From: Sporolactobacillus sp. CQH2019
GTDB taxonomy: Bacteria; Bacillota; Bacilli; Bacillales; Sporolactobacillaceae
NCBI RefSeq assembly: GCF_028765345.1
Contig: NZ_JARAJZ010000011.1
Span: 62,001-126,000 of the forward strand
DNA: 64,000 nt
Direction of reading: 5' to 3'
The notes under the pieces are model-generated. The model ran no database searches. It had not been told where the DNA came from and saw only the letters and a program-made list of their open reading frames with translations. Both the position numbers and the translations under genes were made by a program. Every line of letters begins with the position of its first letter. The stretch's first letter is position 1. Shown one piece after another: positions 28,187 through 36,920 of this stretch.

Positions 28187-28405
28187 ACACGAGACCGATT
28201 CTCTGCGACATCCGCACCGATCGAAAAACTGCGCTCAACGACCGATGAATCGAGCGTGACGGCCGATAAGCTCCCGGCGGCGACCGATACCGGGCATATA
28301 ATGACCGATAAACTGTTCAGAACGACCGATAGACTCCGGTGATGATCGATAAACTTCCGGAAGGCGATCAATAAACGGTCCTTAACGACCGATGAATCGG
28401 GCACA
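28187..28405 (+). repeat. intergenic 21-bp phased array (GACCGATAAAC type)
   Basis: CCGAT-type cores at 28195, 28217, 28242, 28263, 28284, 28305, 28326, 28346 (TCGA), 28364 (GCGA) and 28388, mostly 20-22 bp apart. It fills most of the gap between the GNAT and TetR genes and ends about 25 bp before the tetR -35 box. The end modules seen in the other arrays are absent. Confidence 0.75.
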
Positions 28406-28430
28406 CTGGCAGTCTATTCAGATCTGCAGG

Positions 28431-28459
28431 TTGAAAACTAACTAACGTTAGTTTATAAT
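28431..28459 (+). promoter_or_regulatory. tetR promoter with palindromic operator
   Basis: TTGAAA, 17-bp spacer, TATAAT (28454-28459). The spacer contains the perfect 12-bp palindrome ACTAACGTTAGT (28441-28452), a placement typical of TetR autorepression. Confidence 0.75.
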
Positions 28460-28488
28460 TGGTATTAGCAATAATAGAAGGTGAAAAG

Positions 28489-29106
28489 TTGAGTACAAAG
28501 CAGGATATTTTTGATTGTGCACTGGCTCTTTTTTCAAAAAGCGGTTATAACGGCGTATCGATGCGGGACATTGCAGGCAAAGTCGGTATTAAAGGCAGTT
28601 CAATCTATAACCACTATGCGGGAAAAGAGGCGATCATGGATGACATTTGCCAGGCTTTTGTAAGAACGCTTGCCGTTTCGCGCCCTCCTTTGGAGAAAGT
28701 GGCCGAGAGTATAGATAAGACGAACGCCGCAGATGTATTCAAATCTTTAATCGTCGCTTATGGCAGACGGATCAATGAACAGTGGACACAGATGGCACGC
28801 TTAGTCTTTTCGGAGCATTTCTACAACCAAAAGGCCGGGGACATATTTGTCAGAGAAATTCTTGAAAATAATGTTTCCTATTATGTATCCGTTCTGGCAG
28901 AGATGGAACGTAAAGGAAAAATCAAGAAGATCGACAAGCCATTCATCGCGGCTCTGTTCAATAATGAGCAAGTCATGCTTTCCATGCAGTATGCACACTG
29001 TCAAACGGATGAACAGAAAAAAAAGGTCGCTGAACTGATGATGAAAAGTGCGGATTATTTCTTTCAGAGATTGGAGACGAAAAAAGATGCAGGCAGCAGG
29101 CAATAA
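28489..29106 (+). CDS. TetR-family repressor
   Basis: 205-aa regulator. The N-terminal TetR helix-turn-helix (ALFSKSGYNGVSMRDIAGKV, then IKGSSIYNHYAGKEAIMDDI) is textbook; the C-terminal ligand domain is unassigned. TTG 28489 has AAGGTGA five bases upstream. It overlaps the downstream membrane-protein gene by 20 bp, so the two are co-expressed and likely autorepressed through the operator at 28441. Confidence 0.87.
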   Translation: MSTKQDIFDCALALFSKSGYNGVSMRDIAGKVGIKGSSIYNHYAGKEAIMDDICQAFVRTLAVSRPPLEKVAESIDKTNAADVFKSLIVAYGRRINEQWTQMARLVFSEHFYNQKAGDIFVREILENNVSYYVSVLAEMERKGKIKKIDKPFIAALFNNEQVMLSMQYAHCQTDEQKKKVAELMMKSADYFFQRLETKKDAGSRQ

Positions 29107-29554
29107 AAAATCGGCATCCTGTTATGTATTGATCCTTTTACATTTTTTACTGGGCATCGGGGCATTGATAGGCGGGGGATTATTAATTTTAGCTCCGGAC
29201 GGATCGCTTCTCAGCATGCCGCTCTCGCTTTTAAAATACAGTACATTTCACTCTTTTTTAATCCCGGGAATGATCTTATTCCTTGCGCTGGGCTGTTACC
29301 CCCTGGTGGTCGCCTTGTTTCTGATCAATGAAAAACCGTTCCGTCTTGCAGAGATATTCAATTTATATAAAAATACGCATTGGGCCTGGATGCATTCGCT
29401 GTATGTCGGTTTCACGCTCATTATTTGGCTGACCATTGAGATTTATATACTGCAGGGAATTGGCATCGTTCATCTTGTTTATATGTTTCTTGCGCTGGCT
29501 ATTCTGGCCGTTACCCTGCTTCCTTCAGTAAAAAGATATTACACGCATTCCTGA
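29087..29554 (+). CDS. small four-helix membrane protein co-transcribed with tetR
   Basis: 155 aa with four hydrophobic segments (about residues 13-38, 55-82, 102-122, 127-147) and a short basic C-terminus. I recognise no named family; it resembles hypothetical membrane proteins found next to TetR genes. ATG 29087 has GGAG 10 bases upstream, inside the tetR 3' end. Confidence 0.65.
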   Translation: MQAAGNKKSASCYVLILLHFLLGIGALIGGGLLILAPDGSLLSMPLSLLKYSTFHSFLIPGMILFLALGCYPLVVALFLINEKPFRLAEIFNLYKNTHWAWMHSLYVGFTLIIWLTIEIYILQGIGIVHLVYMFLALAILAVTLLPSVKRYYTHS

Positions 29555-29594
29555 TTCCGGGCGGCGGAAATACAATCATACTGAAATTATAGAA

Positions 29595-29645
29595 GAGGAC
29601 GTCTCAAGAGTTGATGGATCAACGATGGGACGCCCTCATTTTATA
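29595..29645 (+). terminator. Rho-independent terminator
   Basis: GAGGACGTCTC pairs with GGGACGCCCTC (one mismatch, one wobble), with an inner GTTGAT/ATCAAC stem, then CATTTTA. It lies 40 bp after the membrane-protein gene. Confidence 0.6.
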
Positions 29646-29931
29646 CCCTCATTTTATAAACAGCGGTCAATCAAAGATTTTGATCGTCCATCTCATTCAT
29701 CAACGGCTCTATTCGGCAGAACAGCACCGCATTCTGCCGTTGAAAAAAGCGGCCGCAGCTATTAAAAATTCACTTGCTCACGATCCGTTAATCTATTTTT
29801 AATTTACAACATGTATCTTTAAGAAGATTTATTTGTATTGTCCATTTTAGGAGGATAAAACACCCGATCGTTTTTAAATTCGTCTATGCCGCCTTTTTTA
29901 CTTTCAATCAAGAATTCCGAGGGTGGTCTTA

Positions 29932-30192
29932 TCACTTAGCATTCCTGCAGGGCCTCCGGCTTCCGTTCTGTCCATCTTCAGGGTACATGGCGAAGTTGGC
30001 CTGTTCCTGCAGAAAACCGTCGCAGAATTTCCGGGTTTTGTTTCTCAATCGCTGACTTCCATCAGCTATGTTTGCTTTCAATTCACTATTGTGTTCCTTA
30101 TGCTTTATCCGTTCATAATGAGCACACGTTGAAAATCCGATCCTTCTGTAAAATCTTGTCGGAACATGATCGGAGGCGTCCGGGCATAAGCT
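29932..30192 (-). pseudogene. possible GNAT acetyltransferase C-terminal remnant
   Basis: An 86-codon open stretch without a start codon contains TRFYRRIGFSTCAHYERIKH, like the FYxxxGF segment of GNAT motif B, then a long Lys/Arg/Gln-rich tail. The stretch begins after an in-frame TAA and no N-terminal half is present. The rest of the 29646-30448 gap shows nothing recognisable. Confidence 0.3.
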
Positions 30193-30448
30193 TTAATCTA
30201 TGTATAAGGGGAAGATCTGAAATTCACAAATGAACAAAACGGCATTTTTCAATGAATGGCGGTGATCGGAACCATAAACGCTTCCCTCTTAACGGCCGGA
30301 TCTCCTTTTCCGTGAGAAGAAAGACGGCAAATAGAGGAAACGGGCATCGGCTCGGCGTTAACGACACTGAGGAGACCTGTATACCAATTTCTTATATCGC
30401 CTAACAGAATTCAGGAAAAAACGAAACATTCCGAGGGGAAGTGAGATT

Positions 30449-32158
30449 ATGAAAAAATACCGCCGGGTCATGTGGCGGAAACTGCTGATTGCTTCGATGA
30501 TTATCGCTGTCCTAATCGGACTGCTCTGGGCAGGCGGATCAGGCGTGTGGAATGTTGCCCTGACTGTATTAAACTTAGTGTTCCAGCTGTTTTTTGCCGT
30601 ACTGATGATTATTATCCAATTTTCCGCGCTTTTTTGGTTCCTGGCCAGAGGCCGGACATACTGGATCATGCCCGGCGAAACCGGATCAAACTGGAATGAT
30701 TACCGGGGCAATCCTGAAATCGTTGAGAATGCCAAACGAATTGTCACCTTGCTTAAAGGGGTCAGAGACTTTAAGAAAATGGGAGGCGAAGCGATACGGG
30801 GTATGCTGTTGTGCGGATCTCCGGGGACCGGCAAATCCTATCTTGCCCAAGTGATCGCCAATGAAGCCCAGATCCCTTTTGCTTACGCATCGGCTCCAAG
30901 TTTTCAAAACATGTTTTTTGGCGTCGGCAATTTAAAAGTCATGAGCCTTTATAGAAAAGCGAGGAAACTGGCCAGGACATACGGTGCCTGCATCATTTTC
31001 ATCGATGAAATCGATGCGATCGGCATGTCGCGGCAATCAAGCGGCGGCAGCGGCGGTCTCGGAGCGCTGTTCGGCATGGGCGGTTCCGGTTTGCTTAACG
31101 AATTGCTTCTGCAGATGGATCCGCCGAATCTCGATCATTCACGTTTCGCCAAATTTCTCCGTTCGCTTGGGCTCCGCCATAAAAAAGCGGAACGGAGCGC
31201 CGTTCTGACAATCGGCGCCACGAATCTGCCCGACGTGCTGGATCCGGCCCTGCTTCGTCCCGGCCGGTTTGACCGCAAACTCTGGGTTTATCCCCCGGAC
31301 TATGACGGCCGGGTGGATGTGTTCGACTATTATCTTAAAAAGGTGAATCGCAATCATACATTAACTCCGCAAAAGGCGGCACTGGACACGATCGGCTACA
31401 GTCCGGCGCAGATTAAACATATTGTCAATGAAACGATTATCATTGCCCACCAGCGCGGTTCCAAAGACGCCGGCTATAATGACTTCCGGGCGGCCATGGA
31501 AACTTATGAGTGGGGTCTTCAGCAGCCTCTTCGTTCCATGAGTGCCGACGAGCGGCGCAACGTAGCCTATCATGAGGCGGGCCACGCGGTTGCCCAATAT
31601 CTGCTGAAACCCCATGAGCGTGTCTGGAAAGTGACCATTATCCGCCGGGGCGGTGCGCTCGGCATTGCTGCAACAAAGCCGACACAGGAGCGGTACAATC
31701 AAAGTGACAGCGAAATGCTGGCAGAAATTCAGGTCTGCCTTGCTTCACGGGCGTCCGAAGAGCTTTTTCTGGGGAAAAAGCTAAATGGCGTCACGTCCGA
31801 TCTGCAGCAGGCGACTCTGCTTGCAGGCGCCTACCTCGGCGCGGTCGGAATGGGCGATGAATTATTCAGCTGGCTGTCCATAGGTTCACAGACCGATGCG
31901 CTCAAACAGTTGCGTCCGAAGATCAATGTCCTGTTAAAGGATCAAATGAATCAGGTGAAAATTTTAATTAACGAACAAACGGATTTCGTTCATGCCATTG
32001 CCGAAGAATTACTGAAACGCGGAGGGCTCACGGGAGAAGAAATTGACGAAATCTACGTCGGGCTGAACGGCCACTCGCGGCCTGAAGTACCTGAAATTGC
32101 ATGGGTCGATAGCGCCGATACGGAAGCGCCGTCTGAAAAAGTCGCCGATCGGGAATAG
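30449..32158 (+). CDS. FtsH-like AAA+ zinc metalloprotease, short-loop paralogue
   Basis: 569-aa membrane protease. Two TM segments (about 10-30 and 38-66) are almost adjacent, so the FtsH extracytoplasmic domain is missing. The AAA module has Walker A GSPGTGKS (about 123-130), Walker B IIFIDEIDAIG (~181), a Gly-rich insert and the second region of homology ALLRPGRFDRK. The zinc motif HEAGH starts near 374, and a third ligand Asp is in TSDLQQAT. The short, divergent protease half suggests a stress-linked FtsH paralogue rather than the essential enzyme. AGGGGAAG precedes ATG 30449. Confidence 0.85.
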   Translation: MKKYRRVMWRKLLIASMIIAVLIGLLWAGGSGVWNVALTVLNLVFQLFFAVLMIIIQFSALFWFLARGRTYWIMPGETGSNWNDYRGNPEIVENAKRIVTLLKGVRDFKKMGGEAIRGMLLCGSPGTGKSYLAQVIANEAQIPFAYASAPSFQNMFFGVGNLKVMSLYRKARKLARTYGACIIFIDEIDAIGMSRQSSGGSGGLGALFGMGGSGLLNELLLQMDPPNLDHSRFAKFLRSLGLRHKKAERSAVLTIGATNLPDVLDPALLRPGRFDRKLWVYPPDYDGRVDVFDYYLKKVNRNHTLTPQKAALDTIGYSPAQIKHIVNETIIIAHQRGSKDAGYNDFRAAMETYEWGLQQPLRSMSADERRNVAYHEAGHAVAQYLLKPHERVWKVTIIRRGGALGIAATKPTQERYNQSDSEMLAEIQVCLASRASEELFLGKKLNGVTSDLQQATLLAGAYLGAVGMGDELFSWLSIGSQTDALKQLRPKINVLLKDQMNQVKILINEQTDFVHAIAEELLKRGGLTGEEIDEIYVGLNGHSRPEVPEIAWVDSADTEAPSEKVADRE

Positions 32159-32162
32159 CGGC

Positions 32163-32207
32163 AAGGGCGATCATTTCTCAAAGCCGGAGAAATGATCGCC
32201 CTTTTTT
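32163..32207 (+). terminator. Rho-independent terminator
   Basis: A perfect 17-bp stem (AAGGGCGATCATTTCTC and its complement) with a 7-base loop is followed by a T run, immediately after the ftsH-like stop codon. Confidence 0.9.
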
Positions 32208-32276
32208 GCTTGAATTTTTCCTCGCCTTGCGGCACGCCGCCCGGATCCGCTGTCCATTCTCTCATGTCTTCCGCAT

Positions 32277-33833
32277 TCAGGATCGATCCCGATTTCTTTT
32301 TTCTTTCAAAAGGTTTTGAAACTCCATTTCCAATTCTTCAGACGGCTCGATGCTTAAGCGGCTGAGCACTTCTGTTATTTTGGTCTCGAGTAAAAGCCGC
32401 CGGTCATTCTGATTATCCTGATTCTTTTTCGGCTGATCCTGCTTATATTGCCGATAGGTGCCCTCAAATAAATGGATCTTCTGATCGCGGATTTCCAGAA
32501 TGCGTGTCGCAAGCCCGTCAATGAAGCGGCGATCATGGGAAACGAAGAGCACGCTCCCCTCATACTCTTTGAGAAGCGACTCTAATGCGCGGGCAGCCTC
32601 TATATCAAGATAATTCGTCGGTTCATCTAAAATCAGCATATTAACGTCACTTAAAAAGAGTTTGGCAAGCGCCGCCCTTACTCGCTCACCGCCGCTCAAA
32701 ACCGCAACAGGTTTAAAGACATCCTCTCTAAAAAAATGCATGCGTGCAAGAACCGTCCGCACCGTCGATTCGTCCTGCTTTGAAGTCGAGCGGACGTTCT
32801 CAATAATCGTCTTTTCTTTATCCAATATGTTTAGATTTTGGCTGAAATAGCCTGGTTTCAATGATGGTGAGCATGTGATGCCGGGCGCCCGGCCGACGAT
32901 CTTTCTGACCAACGTCGTCTTTCCGCTGCCGTTGGGGCCGATAATCGCAAGCTTCTCGCCGCCGCGGACAAAAAAGCTTGTTTTTTCCCAAAGTACCCGT
33001 TTGCCGATTCGTCCGGATATATCCTCCGCACGAAGAATGATCCGATGCTTAAATGTTTCTGCATTCGGCAGATCCATCTTCAGCGGCTGAATCTCTTTCA
33101 CTTTTTCTGCCTGTTCAAGTTTTTCCAATCGCGTTTCCATTGCATTCGCCGTTTTCTGCAGCTTCTTTTGTTTCTTGGCATAGTAAGGTTTGGCCGCCCC
33201 TGATTCCACATGACCGGGCCTCTTTGCGGCCCGTTCTGCTCTTCTCTCCTTTAACTTCAGTGCTTCTTCCAGCTGCCTCTTCTTTTTCACATAAGTTTCA
33301 TAAGCGATTTGTTCCTGATGACGTCCGGCTTCTTTTTGTTTTTCATAATCGCTGTAGTTGCCGGCATACGTGTTTATCCTGCCTTCATCGATTTCCCAGA
33401 TCGTTGTGCACAGGGCATCCAGAAAAGCACGGTCATGGGAAACGAGGACAAATGCTCCCTGCCGCTCATTCAGTTTCTTTTCCAGCCATTCGATATGGTC
33501 CGCATCAAGATTGGTTGTCGGTTCGTCTGCAAGCAAAAGTTCCGGATTTTTAGCAAGCACCTCCTGAATGTATTTCTGCGTCACTTCACCGCCGCTTTTT
33601 GCTGCCGCCGTCCGCTTCAGCTGCGGCAGCAGCTCACATGATACATGCCGGATCACGTTTCCCTCTTCAGACGGACTTTTTCCCGCCAAAATGCGAAGCA
33701 GCGTCGTTTTCCCGCTTCCATTCCGGCCGATAAGGCCAACCCGGTCATTTTTATGAACCCGTAATTGATCGACAGCAAACAGCAAACGGTCTCTAACGTA
33801 CTGTTTTATATTCAATGCTTCTAACAAGATCAT
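32277..33833 (-). CDS. ABC-F ATPase, probable ribosome-protection type
   Basis: 518-aa soluble protein with two ABC domains and no membrane segment. Walker A GRNGSGKTT and GPNGSGKTT, signatures KSGGE and LSGGERVRAALAK, Walker B LLLADEPTTNLD and MLILDEPTNYLD. Between them lies a charged coiled-coil linker (about 185-265) rich in Lys, Glu and Arg, the part that enters the ribosomal E/P site in Vga, Lsa, Msr and VmlR proteins. Length and truncated first domain fit the antibiotic-resistance branch. The drug class cannot be told from sequence. GGGGA precedes ATG 33833 by nine bases; a leader peptide may control it. Confidence 0.82.
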   Translation of the reverse strand: MILLEALNIKQYVRDRLLFAVDQLRVHKNDRVGLIGRNGSGKTTLLRILAGKSPSEEGNVIRHVSCELLPQLKRTAAAKSGGEVTQKYIQEVLAKNPELLLADEPTTNLDADHIEWLEKKLNERQGAFVLVSHDRAFLDALCTTIWEIDEGRINTYAGNYSDYEKQKEAGRHQEQIAYETYVKKKRQLEEALKLKERRAERAAKRPGHVESGAAKPYYAKKQKKLQKTANAMETRLEKLEQAEKVKEIQPLKMDLPNAETFKHRIILRAEDISGRIGKRVLWEKTSFFVRGGEKLAIIGPNGSGKTTLVRKIVGRAPGITCSPSLKPGYFSQNLNILDKEKTIIENVRSTSKQDESTVRTVLARMHFFREDVFKPVAVLSGGERVRAALAKLFLSDVNMLILDEPTNYLDIEAARALESLLKEYEGSVLFVSHDRRFIDGLATRILEIRDQKIHLFEGTYRQYKQDQPKKNQDNQNDRRLLLETKITEVLSRLSIEPSEELEMEFQNLLKEKRNRDRS

Positions 33834-33890
33834 CGAATCATCCCCGCTTTTTCATTTTTCAGGGACGCAAAAAGTCCCCCATCCGTTCTT

Positions 33891-33962
33891 TCAGAATAGG
33901 AGGCACCTATAGGCAAATACCAAAAGAAGAACGCCCTTTTGGCTCAGCCGCCGAAAACCCAT
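33891..33962 (-). CDS. candidate 23-aa leader peptide of the ABC-F gene
   Basis: ATG 33962 with AGGATAGG upstream encodes MGFRRLSQKGVLLLVFAYRC, then LLF and stop. It ends 57 bp before the ABC-F start. Its 3' half covers GGTATTTGCC..GGTGCCTCC, and a GGGAC/GTCCC hairpin follows. Ribosome-protection ABC-F genes are often switched by drug-stalled ribosomes on such leaders. No T run follows the hairpin, so control might be at translation. Confidence 0.4.
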   Translation of the reverse strand: MGFRRLSQKGVLLLVFAYRCLLF

Positions 33963-34757
33963 CCTATCCTGAAAACTCCGATTGAAGACATGGAAACAGA
34001 CTTACTCCTTTTCTTCCAGACGCCTTCAATAATCGGATTTCAAACATAGGATCAGTTTTTCATTGGCCTTGATTCACCCTTCCGTTCGTTCGATTACATT
34101 TACTGTATGCGATTAATAAGGCATTGTCAAATGCTGCAGGAGAGACAGGCCGCTTCATCCCAATGGGGACAGTCATTCTCCGAAAGACGTTTTATGCATA
34201 AAAGCGGTACCTGGCAGTTTGAATGCTTTCACACATGCCAATCTTAAGACAAAGTTACTGTGATAAAGCTTAGACTGATTTACAATAAACGGATATTGCG
34301 CAACAGCCCGGATCGGATTCTGGACCCAAGCATTGAAAAAGCGTCCGAACATGAGCGGTCGCTCCGATCTGATCAAGGGCGTCCGAATTGCTGGATAGTC
34401 GCTCCGAACCGTCGGAAAGTTGGGACCAGAATCCGGGCAGCCGCTCCGAAGCATCGAAAAGTGGCGCCGGAATTTTGAAATGCTGTACCGAATAGGAGCA
34501 ATCGTTCGGTTTGATTCGATCGGCAGGCTTGATCGTTAAGCCAGCCGGTTTCGATTTCTTTGAAGACACTCTGTGCTACCTGATCGAAAAAAGACTGAAA
34601 GATTAAGAACTATTGTATGCCTTCCAGAAAACAAAACGGGAAGGGCTTTCTGTCCTGTTTTATCTCCCATTCACACCACCTTCTTTATCTGTTACCTCTT
34701 GTAATAGGATAATCCGTGATGTATTAATAAAATAACAGATCAGAGGAGGCACTAGAA
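33963..34757. other. gene-free stretch with another ~20-bp array
   Basis: Nothing coding is recognised. An array of CCGA-type units lies at 34336-34500; the last 60 bp hold the fabF RBS. AT-rich sequence near 34690-34740 may carry the fabF promoter. Confidence 0.5.
34336..34500 (+). repeat. intergenic ~20-bp phased array (CGCTCCGAA type)
   Basis: Successive units begin CCGA/CCAG/CCGG at intervals of 19, 19, 21, 22, 20, 21 and 21 bp, alternating GCGTCCGAA and TCGCTCCGA. Related in design to the arrays at 5930, 28187 and 36165. No end modules. Confidence 0.65.
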
Positions 34758-35996
34758 TTGCAAAGAGTTGTTATCACGGGAATGGGAATCATTTCACCGC
34801 TCGGAAACGATGTCCGTACGTTTTGGAACAACTTAATTGCCGGGAAATCAGGTATTCGAAAAATTGATACATTCGATACAGAACCATTTAAAACAAAAAT
34901 TGCCGGCCTTGTAAGAGACTTCGATCCAGCGGACTGGATTGGAAAAAAGAATGCAAGGAGGCTCGATCCCTTCTGTCATTATGCACTGGCTGCCGCACAG
35001 CAGGCCTGGGACGATGCTCAGCTGAACAGTACCGGGATCAGCTCCGATCGCTTCGGCATTTTTGTAGGTTCGGGAATCGGCGGAATTCAAACTCTGCTCA
35101 ACAATGCCGAGAAGCTGCGCGCCCGTGGTCCGCGGAGGGTGAGTCCGATGCTTATCCCGACAATGATCGCCAATATGGCGGCTGCCGAAATGAGTATCAA
35201 ATGGCATGCGACAGGGCCTACTATGGCCCCTATTACTGCCTGTGCAATCGGCAATACTTCAATCGGAGAAGCCTTTAAGCTCATTCACAGCGATGAAGCA
35301 GATGTCATGTTCGCCGGCGGAACAGAAGCTGCGGTAACAGAACTTTCGTTGGCCGGTTTCGAAAATGCGACTGCCTTGTCAACAAGAAATGAACAGCCCG
35401 GAAAGGCGAGCAGGCCCTTTGATGCGGGCAGAGATGGATTCGTTATGGCCGAAGGGGCAGGAATTATTATTCTGGAATCACTGACCCATGCCTTGAACAG
35501 GCAGGCATCCATTCATGCAGAGATCATTGGCTATGGGGCCAGCTCGGATGCTTATAACAGAGTCGCTCCCGATCCGGAAGGTAAGGGAGCATACTCGGCT
35601 ATGAAAAAAGCACTTGACGACGCAAGAATATCTACCGGCGAAGTAGACGTAATCAGCGCGCACGCAACCAGCACAAAATCGGGTGATTTATCGGAAACTG
35701 CGGCTATTAAACATCTGTTTGGGAAAAGAGCATACGACATCCCGATTACAGCCAACAAATCAATGACCGGCCATATGTTCGGTGCAACCGGCGGTGCAGA
35801 AGCCATTGCGCTTGTAAAAAGTCTACAGAATGACATTATTCCTCCGACCATTAATCAGGAAGAGGCAGACCCCGAATGCGATTTGGATTATACTCCGAAC
35901 ATCGCTCGAAAGCAGAAACTGAATATAGGCCTCTCCAATTCTTTTGGATTCGGCGGACACAATGCTGTTATCGTCTTAAAGAAATATTCCGTATAA
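34758..35996 (+). CDS. fabF: beta-ketoacyl-[ACP] synthase II
   Basis: 412-aa condensing enzyme of fatty-acid elongation, using malonyl-ACP. Catalytic Cys in TACAIGNTS, first His in SAHATSTKSGD, second His in KSMTGHMFGATG, and C-terminal GFGGHNAV: the complete KAS II triad. Start is TTG 34758 with GAGGAGG eight bases upstream. It stands alone without fabH or acpP and has AHATST where the family usually has AHGTST, so it may be a second, specialised FabF. Confidence 0.9.
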   Translation: MQRVVITGMGIISPLGNDVRTFWNNLIAGKSGIRKIDTFDTEPFKTKIAGLVRDFDPADWIGKKNARRLDPFCHYALAAAQQAWDDAQLNSTGISSDRFGIFVGSGIGGIQTLLNNAEKLRARGPRRVSPMLIPTMIANMAAAEMSIKWHATGPTMAPITACAIGNTSIGEAFKLIHSDEADVMFAGGTEAAVTELSLAGFENATALSTRNEQPGKASRPFDAGRDGFVMAEGAGIIILESLTHALNRQASIHAEIIGYGASSDAYNRVAPDPEGKGAYSAMKKALDDARISTGEVDVISAHATSTKSGDLSETAAIKHLFGKRAYDIPITANKSMTGHMFGATGGAEAIALVKSLQNDIIPPTINQEEADPECDLDYTPNIARKQKLNIGLSNSFGFGGHNAVIVLKKYSV

Positions 35997-36024
35997 ATGA
36001 AGCTTCATACGTTTAAACAATTTT

Positions 36025-36054
36025 AAAAGCTGCCTTTAAAAGGGCAACTTTTTT
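36025..36054 (+). terminator. Rho-independent terminator
   Basis: AAAAGCTGCC pairs with GGGCAACTTTT, followed by T residues, about 30 bp after fabF. Confidence 0.7.
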
Positions 36055-36164
36055 AATGACTTATCGCAGTACTGCGGCTATATTAAACTAATTAAATAAA
36101 CAATTGTTTAATACGCGGTTATTTCAATTCCGCACATAAAATCCTGTACTGAAAACACAGCAAT

Positions 36165-36565
36165 CGGCTGAAGATCGACAGTAAACGGACCGGAATCAAT
36201 AATTGCAAATAATCAGAGCAGTAAGATCGCCCTTGATTGATGGATCAACTGCGGCTGGAATTTTATTAACTTTCGGCTGAATTCGCAAGGTTATCGGCCG
36301 TTGCCCCGCTCCTTCCGGCCAAATTCAGGGTCCTATCGGCCATTGCCCAGTCTCTTCCGGCCAAATTCAGAGTTCTATCGGCCGTTGCAGGGAGTTTATC
36401 AGTCGTTGCGTCCGATTCCGTAGCACCCGATCAAATCATTGCAGAAGTTTGATCGCGGACACGCTCTTCGTCTCTCAAGAGATTGATGGTCTCAGGGAAA
36501 GTCGATCATTATCTGACGGCCCGGCAGGAAAATGAACTGAAGAGAGATATCCGCATTACTGAATT
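36165..36565 (+). repeat. composite intergenic repeat element, medium copy
   Basis: Left module 36173-36222 matches 5966-6016. The middle holds five exact 21-bp units (about 36294-36398), alternating ATCGGCC.. and TCCGGCC... The right module at 36446-36565 matches 6893-7010 and the inverted copy at 59062-59190. No gene inside. The remaining gap to 36838 shows nothing coding. Confidence 0.8.
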
Positions 36566-36838
36566 TTATCGGTCATTCTGAGATGGTATCGATCTTCAAA
36601 CAAATATATTAACCATTATGGACATTGCCTGTCCCACAATATTCAGTTCTTTTACAGCATAGCTTTTTTTATTCTCTCTTCCTAACATTCTTTTCCCTGC
36701 TCATAACGTAAAGGGCAGATGCCGTCAAAACAAGAGGATCCATATACCCGGGCCTTTTCTTGCCCCGAAAAACTTTATGAACCGGGACAGCTATTGCCGT
36801 TCTAAAATAATGATTGATAAGAAAATTCGGCATTTATA

Positions 36839-36889
36839 TTGACAAGAAACATTTCTGCAGGTATATTATTTAATTGATAATGATTATCG
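36839..36889 (+). promoter_or_regulatory. Fur-regulated promoter of the iron permease
   Basis: TTGACA (36839-36844), 17-bp spacer, TATATT (36862-36867), then TGATAATGATTATCG at 36875-36889. The last matches the 7-1-7 Fur box at 13 of 14 positions and covers the expected transcription start. Confidence 0.88.
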
Positions 36890-36920
36890 TTACCAAATAA
36901 AACTGTAGGAGGTTTCTAAC

